NCBI GenBank assembly: GCA_958443265.1
Contig: CAUCKA010000043.1
Coordinates: forward strand, 1 to 7,700
Origin: an uncultured Collinsella sp.
GTDB taxonomy: Bacteria; Actinomycetota; Coriobacteriia; Coriobacteriales; Coriobacteriaceae
Direction: 5' to 3'
DNA length: 7,700 bases
The translations under genes and the position numbers were made by a program. Shown piece by piece: positions 1 to 6,953 of this stretch. The notes below the pieces were generated by a model. It was given only the letters and a program-made list of their open reading frames with translations, was not told where the DNA came from and made no database searches. Every line of letters begins with the position of its first letter. Position 1 is the first letter of the stretch.

Positions 1-861
1 TGCCGGTGCGCATACAAAACCCAGCGTACGGGCGGCACCGGCAACGGCGGGCATTAGACGATCTGCCTGAGGATTCGTATTGGGAACAAGGATCCATCCC
101 ACGCGCTCACCCGGCAGCGAAAGCGACTTAGAATACGAGTAGCACACCACGGTGTTCTCGTAGATCGAGGGCACCCAAGGCACCTCGGCACCGTACACGA
201 TTTCGCGGTACGGCTCATCCGAGATGAGCATAATCGGATTCTCGGGATCGCGCTGAGCGTTGGCCTCGCGCAGAACATTGGCCAGTCGCGTCAGCGTGTC
301 GCGTGTATATACGGCACCAGTCGGGTTGTTGGGCGAGTCGATGATGACGGCCGCCGTCTTATCGGTAATCGCCTTGAGCACGTTGTCCACGCTCAGCTGG
401 AACGTATCTTCATCGGCGAGCGCCTCAACACACGTACAGCCGGCCTTCTCAATCCAAACGCGATACTCCGGAAAGTATGGGGCGATAACAATAACCTCGT
501 CGCCCGGGTTCGTAACGGCGTTGAGCGTGCAGGTGAGCGAAGCCGCGGCACCCACCGTCATAAAGACGTCCTTACCCTCATAGTTCGTTCCAAAGCGGCG
601 GTTGAGCGATTCGGCGACGGCTGCTCGACATTGCGGCAGGCCCGGAGCGGGGGTGTAGCCGTGCAACTGGTCGCTCGGCAGCCCCAAGGCCTTCTTAATG
701 GACTCCGCCACGGCAGCTGGCGCCGGAACACTCGGGTTGCCCAGCGAAAAATCGAATACGTTTTCCGCACCGATCTGTGCCTTGCGCTCAAGACCATAGC
801 TAAAGATCTCGCGGATGATGGAGCTTTCCGCACCGCGAGCATACATAGTTTCGTTAATCAT
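1..861 (-). CDS. Pyridoxal-phosphate-dependent class I/II aminotransferase (C-terminus beyond window)
   Basis: The first 287 codons are visible and the gene continues past the left edge with no stop. The family (fold type I, aspartate aminotransferase superfamily) moves an amino group between an amino acid and a 2-oxo acid in the cytoplasm using PLP. Visible landmarks are SLGNPSVP near residue 39 (substrate-side glycine loop), the glycine-rich VGAAAS near 103, SPNNPTGAV at 176-184 (the asparagine that contacts PLP), ISDEPYREI at 213-221 (the Asp that binds the pyridine nitrogen, and Tyr), and YSYSKSLSLPGERVGW at 241-256. In that last motif K245 is the expected Schiff-base lysine and R253 a phosphate contact. 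About 100 residues of the small domain should be missing. The ATG at 861 is chosen because AAGGGGA lies 5-6 bases upstream. A possible -10 box, TACAAT, sits at 891-886 without a clear -35. The substrate cannot be told from sequence. Confidence 0.93.
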   Translation of the reverse strand, partial: MINETMYARGAESSIIREIFSYGLERKAQIGAENVFDFSLGNPSVPAPAAVAESIKKALGLPSDQLHGYTPAPGLPQCRAAVAESLNRRFGTNYEGKDVFMTVGAAASLTCTLNAVTNPGDEVIVIAPYFPEYRVWIEKAGCTCVEALADEDTFQLSVDNVLKAITDKTAAVIIDSPNNPTGAVYTRDTLTRLANVLREANAQRDPENPIMLISDEPYREIVYGAEVPWVPSIYENTVVCYSYSKSLSLPGERVGWILVPNTNPQADRLMPAVAGAARTLGFVCAPA

Positions 862-920
862 CTGTTCCCCTTTCGCATAGGCGGTATTGTACGCTTTAGT
901 TGAGCAAAGTGCCGCAGAAT

Positions 921-980
921 GTTGATTGGGGACAGACTTAAATGCGTGAAAACGCTCATTTAAGTCTGTCCCCAATCAAC
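921..980. repeat. Long perfect palindrome (23-24 bp arms), REP/MITE-like
   Basis: Bases 921-944 are the exact reverse complement of 957-980. The outer ends read GTTGATTGGGGACAGAC and GTCTGTCCCCAATCAAC. Inside, GCGT (944-947) can instead pair with ACGC (952-955) around a GAAA tetraloop, leaving two bulged bases (956-957). No T-run follows on either strand, so it does not look like a terminator. It lies between the aminotransferase gene and the ftsH terminator. The GGGGACAGAC ends resemble those of palindromes linked to IS200-like/RAYT transposases in other bacteria; that link is recalled and inferred, and no transposase gene is visible here. Confidence 0.85.
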
Positions 981-999
981 AGACGGCCCCGTATCGCTC

Positions 1000-1038
1000 A
1001 AAAGAAAAAGCCTCCGCAGGTTTCCCCGCGGAGGCTTT
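1000..1038 (-). terminator. Rho-independent terminator of the tilS-hpt-ftsH cluster
   Basis: GCCTCCGC (1010-1017) pairs with GCGGAGGC (1028-1035), and three further A-T pairs extend the stem to 11 bp around a 10-base loop. Read on the minus strand, the stem is followed by TTTTTCTTTT. It starts 12 bases after the ftsH stop codon. Confidence 0.92.
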
Positions 1039-1049
1039 CGCCACAAAGA

Positions 1050-3191
1050 CTATTTGTCGGCTTCGGTGTCGGTGTCGGCATCGACGACGGCATGGTCATC
1101 GCCGGCATCATCGGATGTCACTTCGGCATCCTCCTGCATGGCCGCCTGCGCAAAGGCCGCGGCATCAGCCGCCAGCTCCTCCTCGCTCATGCGAGGCGCG
1201 CGCTTCTTGGTCGGCATGCCGGCCGCCTTGGCATTGCGCTCCTCCTTGGCCGCCAGGATATCGCCCTCGCGCTCAAGGTACGCATCCCACTCGTTGTCGA
1301 GCAGGGCGTTCACGGCGTCGCCTTCGACGGTCTCGCGCTCAAGCAGCACCTTCGCCATCAGATCGAGCTGATCGCGACGGGCGTCCAGGATCTCGACCGC
1401 ACGACGATGGGCCTCACGCATAATGCGCTGAACCTCGATATCGATGCGGCGCGCCGTCTCCTCGGAGTAATCCTGGTGATCGGCGTAATCGCGACCAAGG
1501 AACACCTGATGCTGCGCCTCGCCAAACACTTGCGTGCCCAGCTCCTCGCTCATGCCCAGGCGCGTGACCATCTCGCGCGCCATCTTGGTTGCGCGCTCCA
1601 GATCGTTGCTCGCGCCCGACGTAATGTCATCGCACATGAGCTCCTCGGCAACGCGACCGCCCAAGAACACGGCGAGCTCGTCGAGCATCTCGTTCTTGGT
1701 CTTAAGGAAGTGGTCCTCCTGCGGAAGCTGCAGCGTGTAGCCTAGCGCCTGGCCGCGGCTGACAATCGAGATCTTATGAACCGGATCGGAGTGCTCCAGG
1801 ATGTGGCCCACCAAAGCGTGACCGCTCTCGTGGTAGGCAATCGTGGTGCGCTCGGCCTCGGTCATCACGCGACCCTTGCGTTGCGGTCCGGCAATCACGC
1901 GCTCCATCGATTCCTCGACCTCGTCCATCGAGATCACGGAACGATGGCGGCGAGCGGCCAGCAGCGCAGACTCGTTGAGCAGGTTCGCCAAATCGGCACC
2001 AGTAAAGCCAACGGTCATCTGGGCGAGCTTCTCAAACTTAACGTCCTCGTCCATCGGCTTGTTCTCGGCATGCACGCGCAAGATCTGCTCGCGGCCCTTC
2101 ACATCCGGACGGTCGACCGTAACCTGACGGTCAAAACGGCCGGGACGCAGCAATGCCGGATCCAGGATGTCAGGACGGTTGGTCGCAGCGATCAGGATGA
2201 CCGACTCGCTTTCCTCAAAGCCGTCCATCTCGACCAGCAGCTGGTTGAGCGTCTGCTCGCACTCGTCGTGACCGCCGCCCAAGCCAGCTCCGCGCTGACG
2301 TCCCACGGCATCGATCTCATCGATGAAGATGATCGACGGGGCCTGGGACTTGGCCTCCTTAAAGAGGTCACGCACACGGCTGGCGCCGACACCTACGAAC
2401 ATCTCGACAAAGTCGGAACCCGAGATGCTAAAGAACGGCACGCCCGCCTCGCCGGCAACGGCCTTGGCCAGCAGCGTTTTACCGGTGCCCGGAGGGCCAA
2501 CCAGCAACACGCCACGCGGGATCTTGGCGCCCAGTTTGCGATAGCGATCCGGATCGCTCAAAAAGTCACGGATCTCCTCGAGCTCCTCGACTGCCTCGTC
2601 CACGCCGGCAACGTCTTCAAACTTGACCTTGGGGCGTGTGGCCTCGTTGGTCTTGGCGTTGGTCTTGCCAAACTGCATGTTCCTGTTGTTGGCGCCCATC
2701 ATCTGGCGCATAAAGTAGAACATGATGGCGATAAGGGCGATCGTCGGAAGCACACTCATCGCCAAGTCGCCCCAAAAATCGGGATCGTTGGTGTTGACGA
2801 TGTACTTGGTATCGGGGTGCTCCGCCATGAGCTCGGCAAGCGAATCGGAGCCGACATAGGTCGAGGAGAAGCTCTTGAGCTCGCTCGTATCGCCCTTGTC
2901 CTTCTTCGTCTTCCAGTAATGACCCGTCACGCTTCCGTCTTGAACCGTATAGGTCAGATCTTCGACGCGATCCTGCTTGATGGCGCTGACCATCTCGCTC
3001 GTCGCGAGCTTAACGGTATTGCTGGAGCTGGCAAAGCCGGAGCCCATATTAAAGAAGGCATAGCCCAGAAGCGCGCAAGCCAAAAGAAAATACAGCCAGC
3101 CCGTACGCGTGGGCTTCTTGCCTCCGGGCATCCCCGGGATCTTTGGGTCCCGGGGAGTCTGGGAATTGTTGTCGTTACGGTCGTCGGGCAT
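1050..3191 (-). CDS. ftsH: FtsH, membrane-anchored ATP-dependent zinc metalloprotease
   Basis: FtsH is a hexameric membrane protease that extracts and degrades damaged membrane proteins and short-lived cytosolic regulators. Visible in order are a Pro/Gly/Asn-rich N-terminus, membrane helix 1 (about 31-50), an extracytoplasmic domain, and helix 2 (about 143-162). The AAA+ domain has Walker A GPPGTGKT (232-239), pore loop MFVGVG (264-269), Walker B IIFIDE (287-292) and SRH with ATNRPD (336-341) and arginines R352 and R355. The peptidase has zinc motif HESGH (454-458) and a likely third ligand D530. At 713 residues it exceeds the roughly 640 of E. coli or B. subtilis FtsH, mostly through the N-terminus and an Ala/Asp/Glu-rich acidic tail after about 665. 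Residue 311 is Cys where the family motif GGGHDEREQ has Arg. Only one base separates the ATG from the hpt stop. A GGAGG 12 bases upstream lies inside hpt, so translational coupling is likely. Confidence 0.98.
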   Translation of the reverse strand: MPDDRNDNNSQTPRDPKIPGMPGGKKPTRTGWLYFLLACALLGYAFFNMGSGFASSSNTVKLATSEMVSAIKQDRVEDLTYTVQDGSVTGHYWKTKKDKGDTSELKSFSSTYVGSDSLAELMAEHPDTKYIVNTNDPDFWGDLAMSVLPTIALIAIMFYFMRQMMGANNRNMQFGKTNAKTNEATRPKVKFEDVAGVDEAVEELEEIRDFLSDPDRYRKLGAKIPRGVLLVGPPGTGKTLLAKAVAGEAGVPFFSISGSDFVEMFVGVGASRVRDLFKEAKSQAPSIIFIDEIDAVGRQRGAGLGGGHDECEQTLNQLLVEMDGFEESESVILIAATNRPDILDPALLRPGRFDRQVTVDRPDVKGREQILRVHAENKPMDEDVKFEKLAQMTVGFTGADLANLLNESALLAARRHRSVISMDEVEESMERVIAGPQRKGRVMTEAERTTIAYHESGHALVGHILEHSDPVHKISIVSRGQALGYTLQLPQEDHFLKTKNEMLDELAVFLGGRVAEELMCDDITSGASNDLERATKMAREMVTRLGMSEELGTQVFGEAQHQVFLGRDYADHQDYSEETARRIDIEVQRIMREAHRRAVEILDARRDQLDLMAKVLLERETVEGDAVNALLDNEWDAYLEREGDILAAKEERNAKAAGMPTKKRAPRMSEEELAADAAAFAQAAMQEDAEVTSDDAGDDHAVVDADTDTEADK

Positions 3192-3192
3192 C

Positions 3193-3741
3193 TTACGAAT
3201 AAACCTCCGGTTTCAAAATGCCCAGATACGGAAGGTTGCGATAGCGCTCGGCATAGTCGAGGCCGTAGCCCACCACAAAGGCATCGGGGCAATGGGTTCC
3301 AACATACTTGGGCGTGATGGCCGAGACGCGGTCCTCAACGTCCTTCCACAGGAAGGCGGCGACCTCCAGAGAAGCGGGCTTGCGGCTCTCGAGGTTCTTC
3401 ATCAGATACTTGAGCGTCAGGCCCGAGTCCAGAATGTCCTCGACGATCAGCACGTCGCGACCGCGGATGTCGATATCCAGGTCCTTAATGATACGCACGA
3501 TACCCGAGGACTTCACACCGTCGCCGTAGCTCGAAACAGCCATGAAATCGATGTTGGTCGGCAGCTCGATCTTACGCATCAGGTCGCCCATAAAGACCAC
3601 GGCGCCGCGCAGGACCGCAATCAGCACCAGATCCTTACCCGCGTAGTCGCGAGTAATCTCCTCGCCCAAGCGAGAGACGATACCGTCGATATCCTCCTGC
3701 GTGAACAGAACCTTCTCGATATCCGGATGTTGAGAAGCCAT
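3193..3741 (-). CDS. hpt: Hypoxanthine phosphoribosyltransferase
   Basis: The enzyme joins hypoxanthine (often also guanine) to PRPP to make IMP or GMP in purine salvage in the cytoplasm. The 182 residues match the usual bacterial length. Landmarks are LRGAVVFMGDL (44-54, pyrophosphate-side loop), SSYGDG (70-75, flexible catalytic loop), VLIVEDILDSGLTL (97-110, the PRPP-binding motif with acidic pair E101/D102), K133 in FLWKD (purine contact), and the closing VVGYGLDYAERYRNLPYLG (156-174) typical of HPRT. The start is supported by AAAGGG five bases upstream. It lies between tilS and ftsH, an order well known from Bacillus. Its start codon is in the same frame as tilS. A weak -10 candidate (TAGAAT, 3803-3798) in the 147-base gap would allow its own promoter, but I see no good -35. 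Confidence 0.97.
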   Translation of the reverse strand: MASQHPDIEKVLFTQEDIDGIVSRLGEEITRDYAGKDLVLIAVLRGAVVFMGDLMRKIELPTNIDFMAVSSYGDGVKSSGIVRIIKDLDIDIRGRDVLIVEDILDSGLTLKYLMKNLESRKPASLEVAAFLWKDVEDRVSAITPKYVGTHCPDAFVVGYGLDYAERYRNLPYLGILKPEVYS

Positions 3742-3806
3742 GACAACCCTTTCTTGTGCTTATCGCCCACACACCGCCGTATGGACGCGAACTTCACATT
3801 CTAGCA

Positions 3807-3837
3807 GCGCACGGGGTAAATTTACCAGCCCGTGCGC
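3807..3837. other. GC-rich hairpin in the tilS-hpt spacer
   Basis: GCGCACGGG (3807-3815) and CCCGTGCGC (3829-3837) form a perfect 9-bp stem around 13 bases. That loop overlaps the 12-base palindrome GGTAAATTTACC (3815-3826). No T-run follows on either strand, so it is not a standard terminator. It could be an mRNA processing or stability element between the two cistrons, or an operator. The structure is seen directly; the role is not known. Confidence 0.5.
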
Positions 3838-3888
3838 CATCAGCGCGGGAATACCGTCAACGTCGCACAGAATAGCAGGCGTGGGACG

Positions 3889-5430
3889 CTATTCCGCATC
3901 GACCACGCGGAGCATATATGCCACGCGCGTTGCGGCCGTGCACTTAAAACGCTCGTCCGCGCGAACTCCGGCGACCCACACCACGGCACCCCCCGGCGCC
4001 GTCCTCACCATGGGCACGCCGGCGCGCTCGGAAACGGGAATGCGAGCCTCACCTAGCAAGTCGGATACTTTCTTGCTTCGACCACTCATCCCTAACGGGC
4101 ACATCACGTCTCCCGGTGCTGGACCGTCCACCCACAGGCGCGCCAATCGCGCCTCGGCAGGGATCTCGCCACGCGAGCCCGCCAGGATCCGCTCACTATC
4201 GCTGTCGGCAAAACCCAAGGCAGCCGCGTCTACCAAAGCTGTCACTTCCCCGGCAGCCGCGAGCTCACGGGCGCGGCGCACGATATCGCATCCCGGCTCG
4301 ACGGCCATCGGTTCTGTGACCAGCATACGTCCCCCGCCCAACGGCAAACGACCGGGTACGGCAACCCAGTCCGCAACCAGGCCCTCGCGAGCCGCCGGCG
4401 CCTTAAACGCCAGCATGCCAAACTCAATGCGTGCGTCAATCCCCGCCGGAAGCGTGACCGAGCCGGCGCCCTCGGCAACGCAGGAAAGGACTCGCTCCAC
4501 ATGTCGCATCTCTGGACGAGCGTCCGGATCGATGCGCTTAATCGCCAGTCGCACGATGCGCCGCGCGATTACCACCTCGGCCGCAGCAAGGCGCCTGGCA
4601 TCGAGCACCAGCGCGCCCGCCGCCTCCTTACGCAGGCAGCTTCGAAACGCCTGTGCCGAAAGCTGAGACAAAAACGCGTCCTCATCGCCTAAGATCTCGC
4701 AGGCGGCGCCAATCGTCTTGCAGACGCTCGCGTTGCGCTGCGCCACCACCGGCATCACTCGATGGCGCACGTAGTTTCGCAGATACGAGATATCCTCATT
4801 GCTCTCGTCTTCACGCCACGGCTGACCATGTACCTGTAGATAGCCCACGAGCTCGCCATGAGTTAGGTCGAGCAAGGGACGCACCACGATATTCCTCCGG
4901 CGAGGAATGCTCGATAGGCCAGCGGGCCCCGAACCCTTAATCGCGTTCATCAAAAACGTTTCCGCGCGGTCCGACGAGGTGTGCGCCGTACAGATGCGGG
5001 CCGCCGTCCGCGGTGCGCCCGTCTGGGCGCAGAGCTCACGAACGTATCTCCGTGCGGCGGCATAGCGTACCTCGCGGGCAGCCGCCTCGATATTGCCCGA
5101 TTCATCATCAAAATAGGCATGCTCAACACACAGCGGCAAGCCATATTGCGCGCAGAGCTCGCGCACAAAGGCCTCATCGCCATCGGACGCCTTGCCGCGC
5201 AGATGATGGTTTACATGCAGCACATGCAGGCGCTCGCGAGCAATGGGGGCAACACCGCGTCCGTCTTGGATATCCAGCTTTGATGTGCACGCCATAAGAA
5301 GCAGTGCCGTCGAGTCCGCGCCGCCTGATACCATGAGCACCACAGGAGCAGCTGTCTGCCGCGTCGCCAGGGCGTAATCATCCACCCTCGACGCAGCATG
5401 ATGTCCATAGTGCTGAGATACCGTTGGCAT
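3889..5430 (-). CDS. tilS: tRNA(Ile)-lysidine synthetase TilS
   Basis: TilS attaches lysine to C34 of the CAU-anticodon tRNA-Ile using ATP. This changes both its charging (Met to Ile) and its codon (AUG to AUA), and it is essential in most bacteria. The N-terminal ATPase domain shows the PP-loop SGGADS (35-40), HVNHHLRG (72-79), AHTSSDRAET (149-158) and IKGSGPAGLSSIP (164-176). A middle substrate-binding region follows. The C-terminal TilS domain spans about 438-500, with PGDVMCPLGMSGRSKKVSDL and VVWVAGVRADERFK as landmarks. Of the 513 residues, the family motif DDQ.ET appears here as SDR.ET. The start is firm because AGGAGG lies six bases upstream. It is the first gene of the tilS-hpt-ftsH cluster and divergent from the yycJ-like gene. 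After its TAG stop the frame stays open for 42 more codons. Confidence 0.96.
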   Translation of the reverse strand: MPTVSQHYGHHAASRVDDYALATRQTAAPVVLMVSGGADSTALLLMACTSKLDIQDGRGVAPIARERLHVLHVNHHLRGKASDGDEAFVRELCAQYGLPLCVEHAYFDDESGNIEAAAREVRYAAARRYVRELCAQTGAPRTAARICTAHTSSDRAETFLMNAIKGSGPAGLSSIPRRRNIVVRPLLDLTHGELVGYLQVHGQPWREDESNEDISYLRNYVRHRVMPVVAQRNASVCKTIGAACEILGDEDAFLSQLSAQAFRSCLRKEAAGALVLDARRLAAAEVVIARRIVRLAIKRIDPDARPEMRHVERVLSCVAEGAGSVTLPAGIDARIEFGMLAFKAPAAREGLVADWVAVPGRLPLGGGRMLVTEPMAVEPGCDIVRRARELAAAGEVTALVDAAALGFADSDSERILAGSRGEIPAEARLARLWVDGPAPGDVMCPLGMSGRSKKVSDLLGEARIPVSERAGVPMVRTAPGGAVVWVAGVRADERFKCTAATRVAYMLRVVDAE

Positions 5431-5478
5431 TCGCTTCCTCCTCTATTCGTCCGCACCCATTGTATCCTTTGGAATCTT
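5431..5478. promoter_or_regulatory. Divergent tilS / yycJ-like start region
   Basis: Only 48 bases separate the two divergent start codons. On the minus strand the tilS ribosome site AGGAGG occupies 5442-5437, and TACAAT (5464-5459) is a possible -10 box for tilS without a convincing -35. On the plus strand only a weak GGA lies five bases before the yycJ-like ATG. The two promoters must overlap or lie partly inside the opposite gene. Confidence 0.4.
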
Positions 5479-6288
5479 ATGTCTCGCCTGCACCTTCATA
5501 TCCTCGGCAGCGGCTCTAAAGGCAACTGCGCGCTCATCGAGGGACCGCAAGGTCTCATCATGATCGATGATGGCCTGTCCCGCCGCGAGACACTTAAACG
5601 CATGGCGGAGCTCGGCCTCTCGGCAGATGACGTTGCCGCGCTTGTAATCACCCATGAGCACAGCGACCACATCAAAGGGCTCGATGTATGGTGCAAGCAC
5701 TGGCATGGTCCCCTCTTTGCCAGCAGGGGCACTCTTTCGAGCAAAGAGACCCTCGCACATCTACCCGTAGAGGAATTTGACCCCGGCGACACGCTTTCTA
5801 TTGCCGGCATCCGCGTGCGAACCTACCCAACATCGCATGATGTCATCAATCCTGTCGGTTATCGATTCGACGCCCTCGATGATTCCATCGGCTTTGCCAC
5901 CGACACCGGAGAGCTATCGAGCCAAGCCATGAACACCCTCAAAGATTGTCGAGTCCTCGCGCTCGAAAGCAACCATGATGTGACCATGCTGCGCGAGGGA
6001 GAATATCCCCGCTTTCTTCAGGAGCGCATCCTGTCTGCAAAGGGACACCTCTCCAATGGCCAAGCCGCCGAAGCCGCGCGCGAACTTGTTACCGATCGTA
6101 CCGAACAGCTCATTGCCATGCATATCAGCCAAGATAACAATCGTCCGAGCCTTACCGTCAAAAGCTATGCCAAAGCTCTGGCCGCAACCCTGGATGACGA
6201 GGTCGGCAGCTCCGCAACCCTTCTCCAAGGATTGCGAAAACTCTCGATACGCCCTGCGAGTCAGTATCAGCCGGCAACCATTCAATAG
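5479..6288 (+). CDS. yycJ: YycJ/WalJ-type MBL-fold metallohydrolase
   Basis: This 269-residue protein is a single metallo-beta-lactamase domain. It opens with LHILGSGSKGNC (6-17), followed by the metal-binding THEHSDHIKG (58-67, the HxHxDH motif), TSHD (118-121), the bridging DTG (142-144), ESNHDVTMLREGEYP (163-177), KGHLSN (188-193) and HISQDNN (215-221). The last three blocks closely follow B. subtilis YycJ as I recall it. That family sits in the walRK operon of Firmicutes and has been reported as a 5'-3' DNA exonuclease linked to mutation avoidance. Here it stands alone, with no walRK genes in the window. I start it at 5479 because family members begin just before the LxxLGSGSxGN strand. 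The open frame reaches back to 5398, but those codons overlap tilS and resemble nothing. A strong terminator follows after 9 bases. Cytoplasmic; exact substrate unknown. Confidence 0.92.
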   Translation: MSRLHLHILGSGSKGNCALIEGPQGLIMIDDGLSRRETLKRMAELGLSADDVAALVITHEHSDHIKGLDVWCKHWHGPLFASRGTLSSKETLAHLPVEEFDPGDTLSIAGIRVRTYPTSHDVINPVGYRFDALDDSIGFATDTGELSSQAMNTLKDCRVLALESNHDVTMLREGEYPRFLQERILSAKGHLSNGQAAEAARELVTDRTEQLIAMHISQDNNRPSLTVKSYAKALAATLDDEVGSSATLLQGLRKLSIRPASQYQPATIQ

Positions 6289-6297
6289 ACTGTCCTA

Positions 6298-6347
6298 GAC
6301 AGCAAAAGGGGCCGAGAATCGCTTCCCAGCCCCTTTTGCTGTCTTTT
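6298..6347 (+). terminator. Strong terminator, probably bidirectional, between convergent genes
   Basis: GACAGCAAAAGGGGC (6298-6312) is exactly complementary to 6329-6343, a 15-bp stem around a 16-base loop, followed by TTTT on the plus strand. The core GGGGC/GCCCC is followed by TTTT in both orientations, so it could also stop transcripts of the convergent hsp20 gene, which ends at 6371. Confidence 0.9.
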
Positions 6348-6370
6348 AATAGCGCAGAACACCAACGAAG

Positions 6371-6802
6371 TTAGTCGATGGAGATCTTCGTAACGTTCTT
6401 CTTCTCGACGATCTTGGGAACCGTAACGGTCAGGATGCCGTCAGCGTACTTAGCCGAGAGGCCCTCGCTCGAAGCGTCCTTTAGATACACGCCACGCGTC
6501 GCGCTGTACGAGCTGAACTCCTTCTGCAGGAAGTTCTTACCCTCGTTCTCCTCGTCTTCCTCGACATTCACGCTAATGGACAGACGGCCCTCATTGAGCT
6601 CGACATCGATATCGTCCTTGGCGACACCGGTCAGATAGGCCTTGACCTCATAGCCGTCGCCCTTATCCTCAACGTCAACGGGAAACGCCTTGGAAGCAAT
6701 CGAGTTGTTTGCAAGGTCGGTCATATCATCAAACAGATCGAACAGCGAGCTAGCAGAAGGACGAACGCCAAAAACCGAACGATAAGGAACCATGCTTGCC
6801 AT
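6371..6802 (-). CDS. hsp20: Small heat-shock protein, Hsp20/alpha-crystallin family
   Basis: Small heat-shock proteins are ATP-independent holdases that form oligomers and keep unfolding proteins soluble in the cytoplasm. The 143 residues divide into a short N-terminal arm containing a phenylalanine-rich FDLFDDM (21-27), an alpha-crystallin domain (about 39-131) starting at KAFPVDVED, and a C-terminal tail. The diagnostic motif A-x-x-x-L is seen in YADGILTVTVPK (119-130). The tail ends in KISID, with an I-x-I anchor (I140, I142) used to dock on neighbouring subunits. The open frame extends upstream to 6880, but the ATG at 6802 is preceded by AAAAGGAG at a good distance and matches a normal family start. 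It converges on the yycJ-like gene and shares an AT-rich 276-base control region with the divergent tail-anchored gene. No clear sigma-70 promoter, HAIR or CIRCE site could be assigned. Confidence 0.95.
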   Translation of the reverse strand: MASMVPYRSVFGVRPSASSLFDLFDDMTDLANNSIASKAFPVDVEDKGDGYEVKAYLTGVAKDDIDVELNEGRLSISVNVEEDEENEGKNFLQKEFSSYSATRGVYLKDASSEGLSAKYADGILTVTVPKIVEKKNVTKISID

Positions 6803-6810
6803 GTTTACCA

Positions 6811-6818
6811 CTCCTTTT
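6811..6818 (-). promoter_or_regulatory. Ribosome binding site that fixes the hsp20 start
   Basis: AAAAGGAG on the minus strand lies 8 bases before the ATG at 6802. It rules out the upstream in-frame ATG at 6880, which would add 26 residues with no resemblance to the family. Confidence 0.8.
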
Positions 6819-6865
6819 AGGACTGCCGAGCCATCTTCTAGGTGACTGGGACTTCTTTTGACGCT

Positions 6866-6895
6866 CTTATATATGCCCACACAGTGCTTATATAT
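6866..6895 (-). promoter_or_regulatory. AT-rich direct repeats upstream of hsp20
   Basis: CTTATATAT occurs at 6866-6874 and again at 6887-6895, 21 bases apart, which is close to two helical turns. On the minus strand these read ATATATAAG and resemble -10 boxes, but no matching -35 element is evident 16-18 bases upstream of either. They lie 64-93 bases before the hsp20 start codon. A regulator contacting one DNA face, or tandem promoters of a non-sigma-70 type, would explain the spacing. The role is inferred. Confidence 0.4.
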
Positions 6896-6953
6896 ACATC
6901 GACTATAAAGTTTTTTGAGTCCAGTACTATAAGCATATCTAAGCGTGTGTGAC

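Noticed and set aside
942..1745. A 267-codon plus-strand open frame antisense to the 3' end of ftsH
   Set aside because: It begins inside the palindrome, runs through the ftsH terminator, and mirrors ftsH coding sequence.
1776..3317. A 513-codon plus-strand open frame antisense to ftsH and hpt
   Set aside because: It is a shadow of GC-rich codon bias in two unmistakable genes. It crosses both, has no recognisable domains and is rich in His, Leu and Arg as antisense frames often are.
3740..4666. A 308-codon plus-strand open frame antisense to tilS
   Set aside because: It is low-complexity Ser/Arg/Thr/Ala sequence opposite a clear tilS gene, with no ribosome site or domain.
5398..5478. An earlier start for the yycJ-like gene
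   Set aside because: It would overlap the start of tilS and add 27 residues before a domain that normally begins near its first beta strand.
6803..6880. An upstream ATG giving Hsp20 26 extra residues
   Set aside because: The added residues do not resemble the family, and a strong ribosome site directly precedes the ATG at 6802.
6901..6930. An HspR (HAIR) or HrcA (CIRCE) operator before hsp20
   Set aside because: Only one HAIR half-site is a fair match and the spacing is wrong. I found no CIRCE-like TTAGCACTC-N9-GAGTGCTAA.
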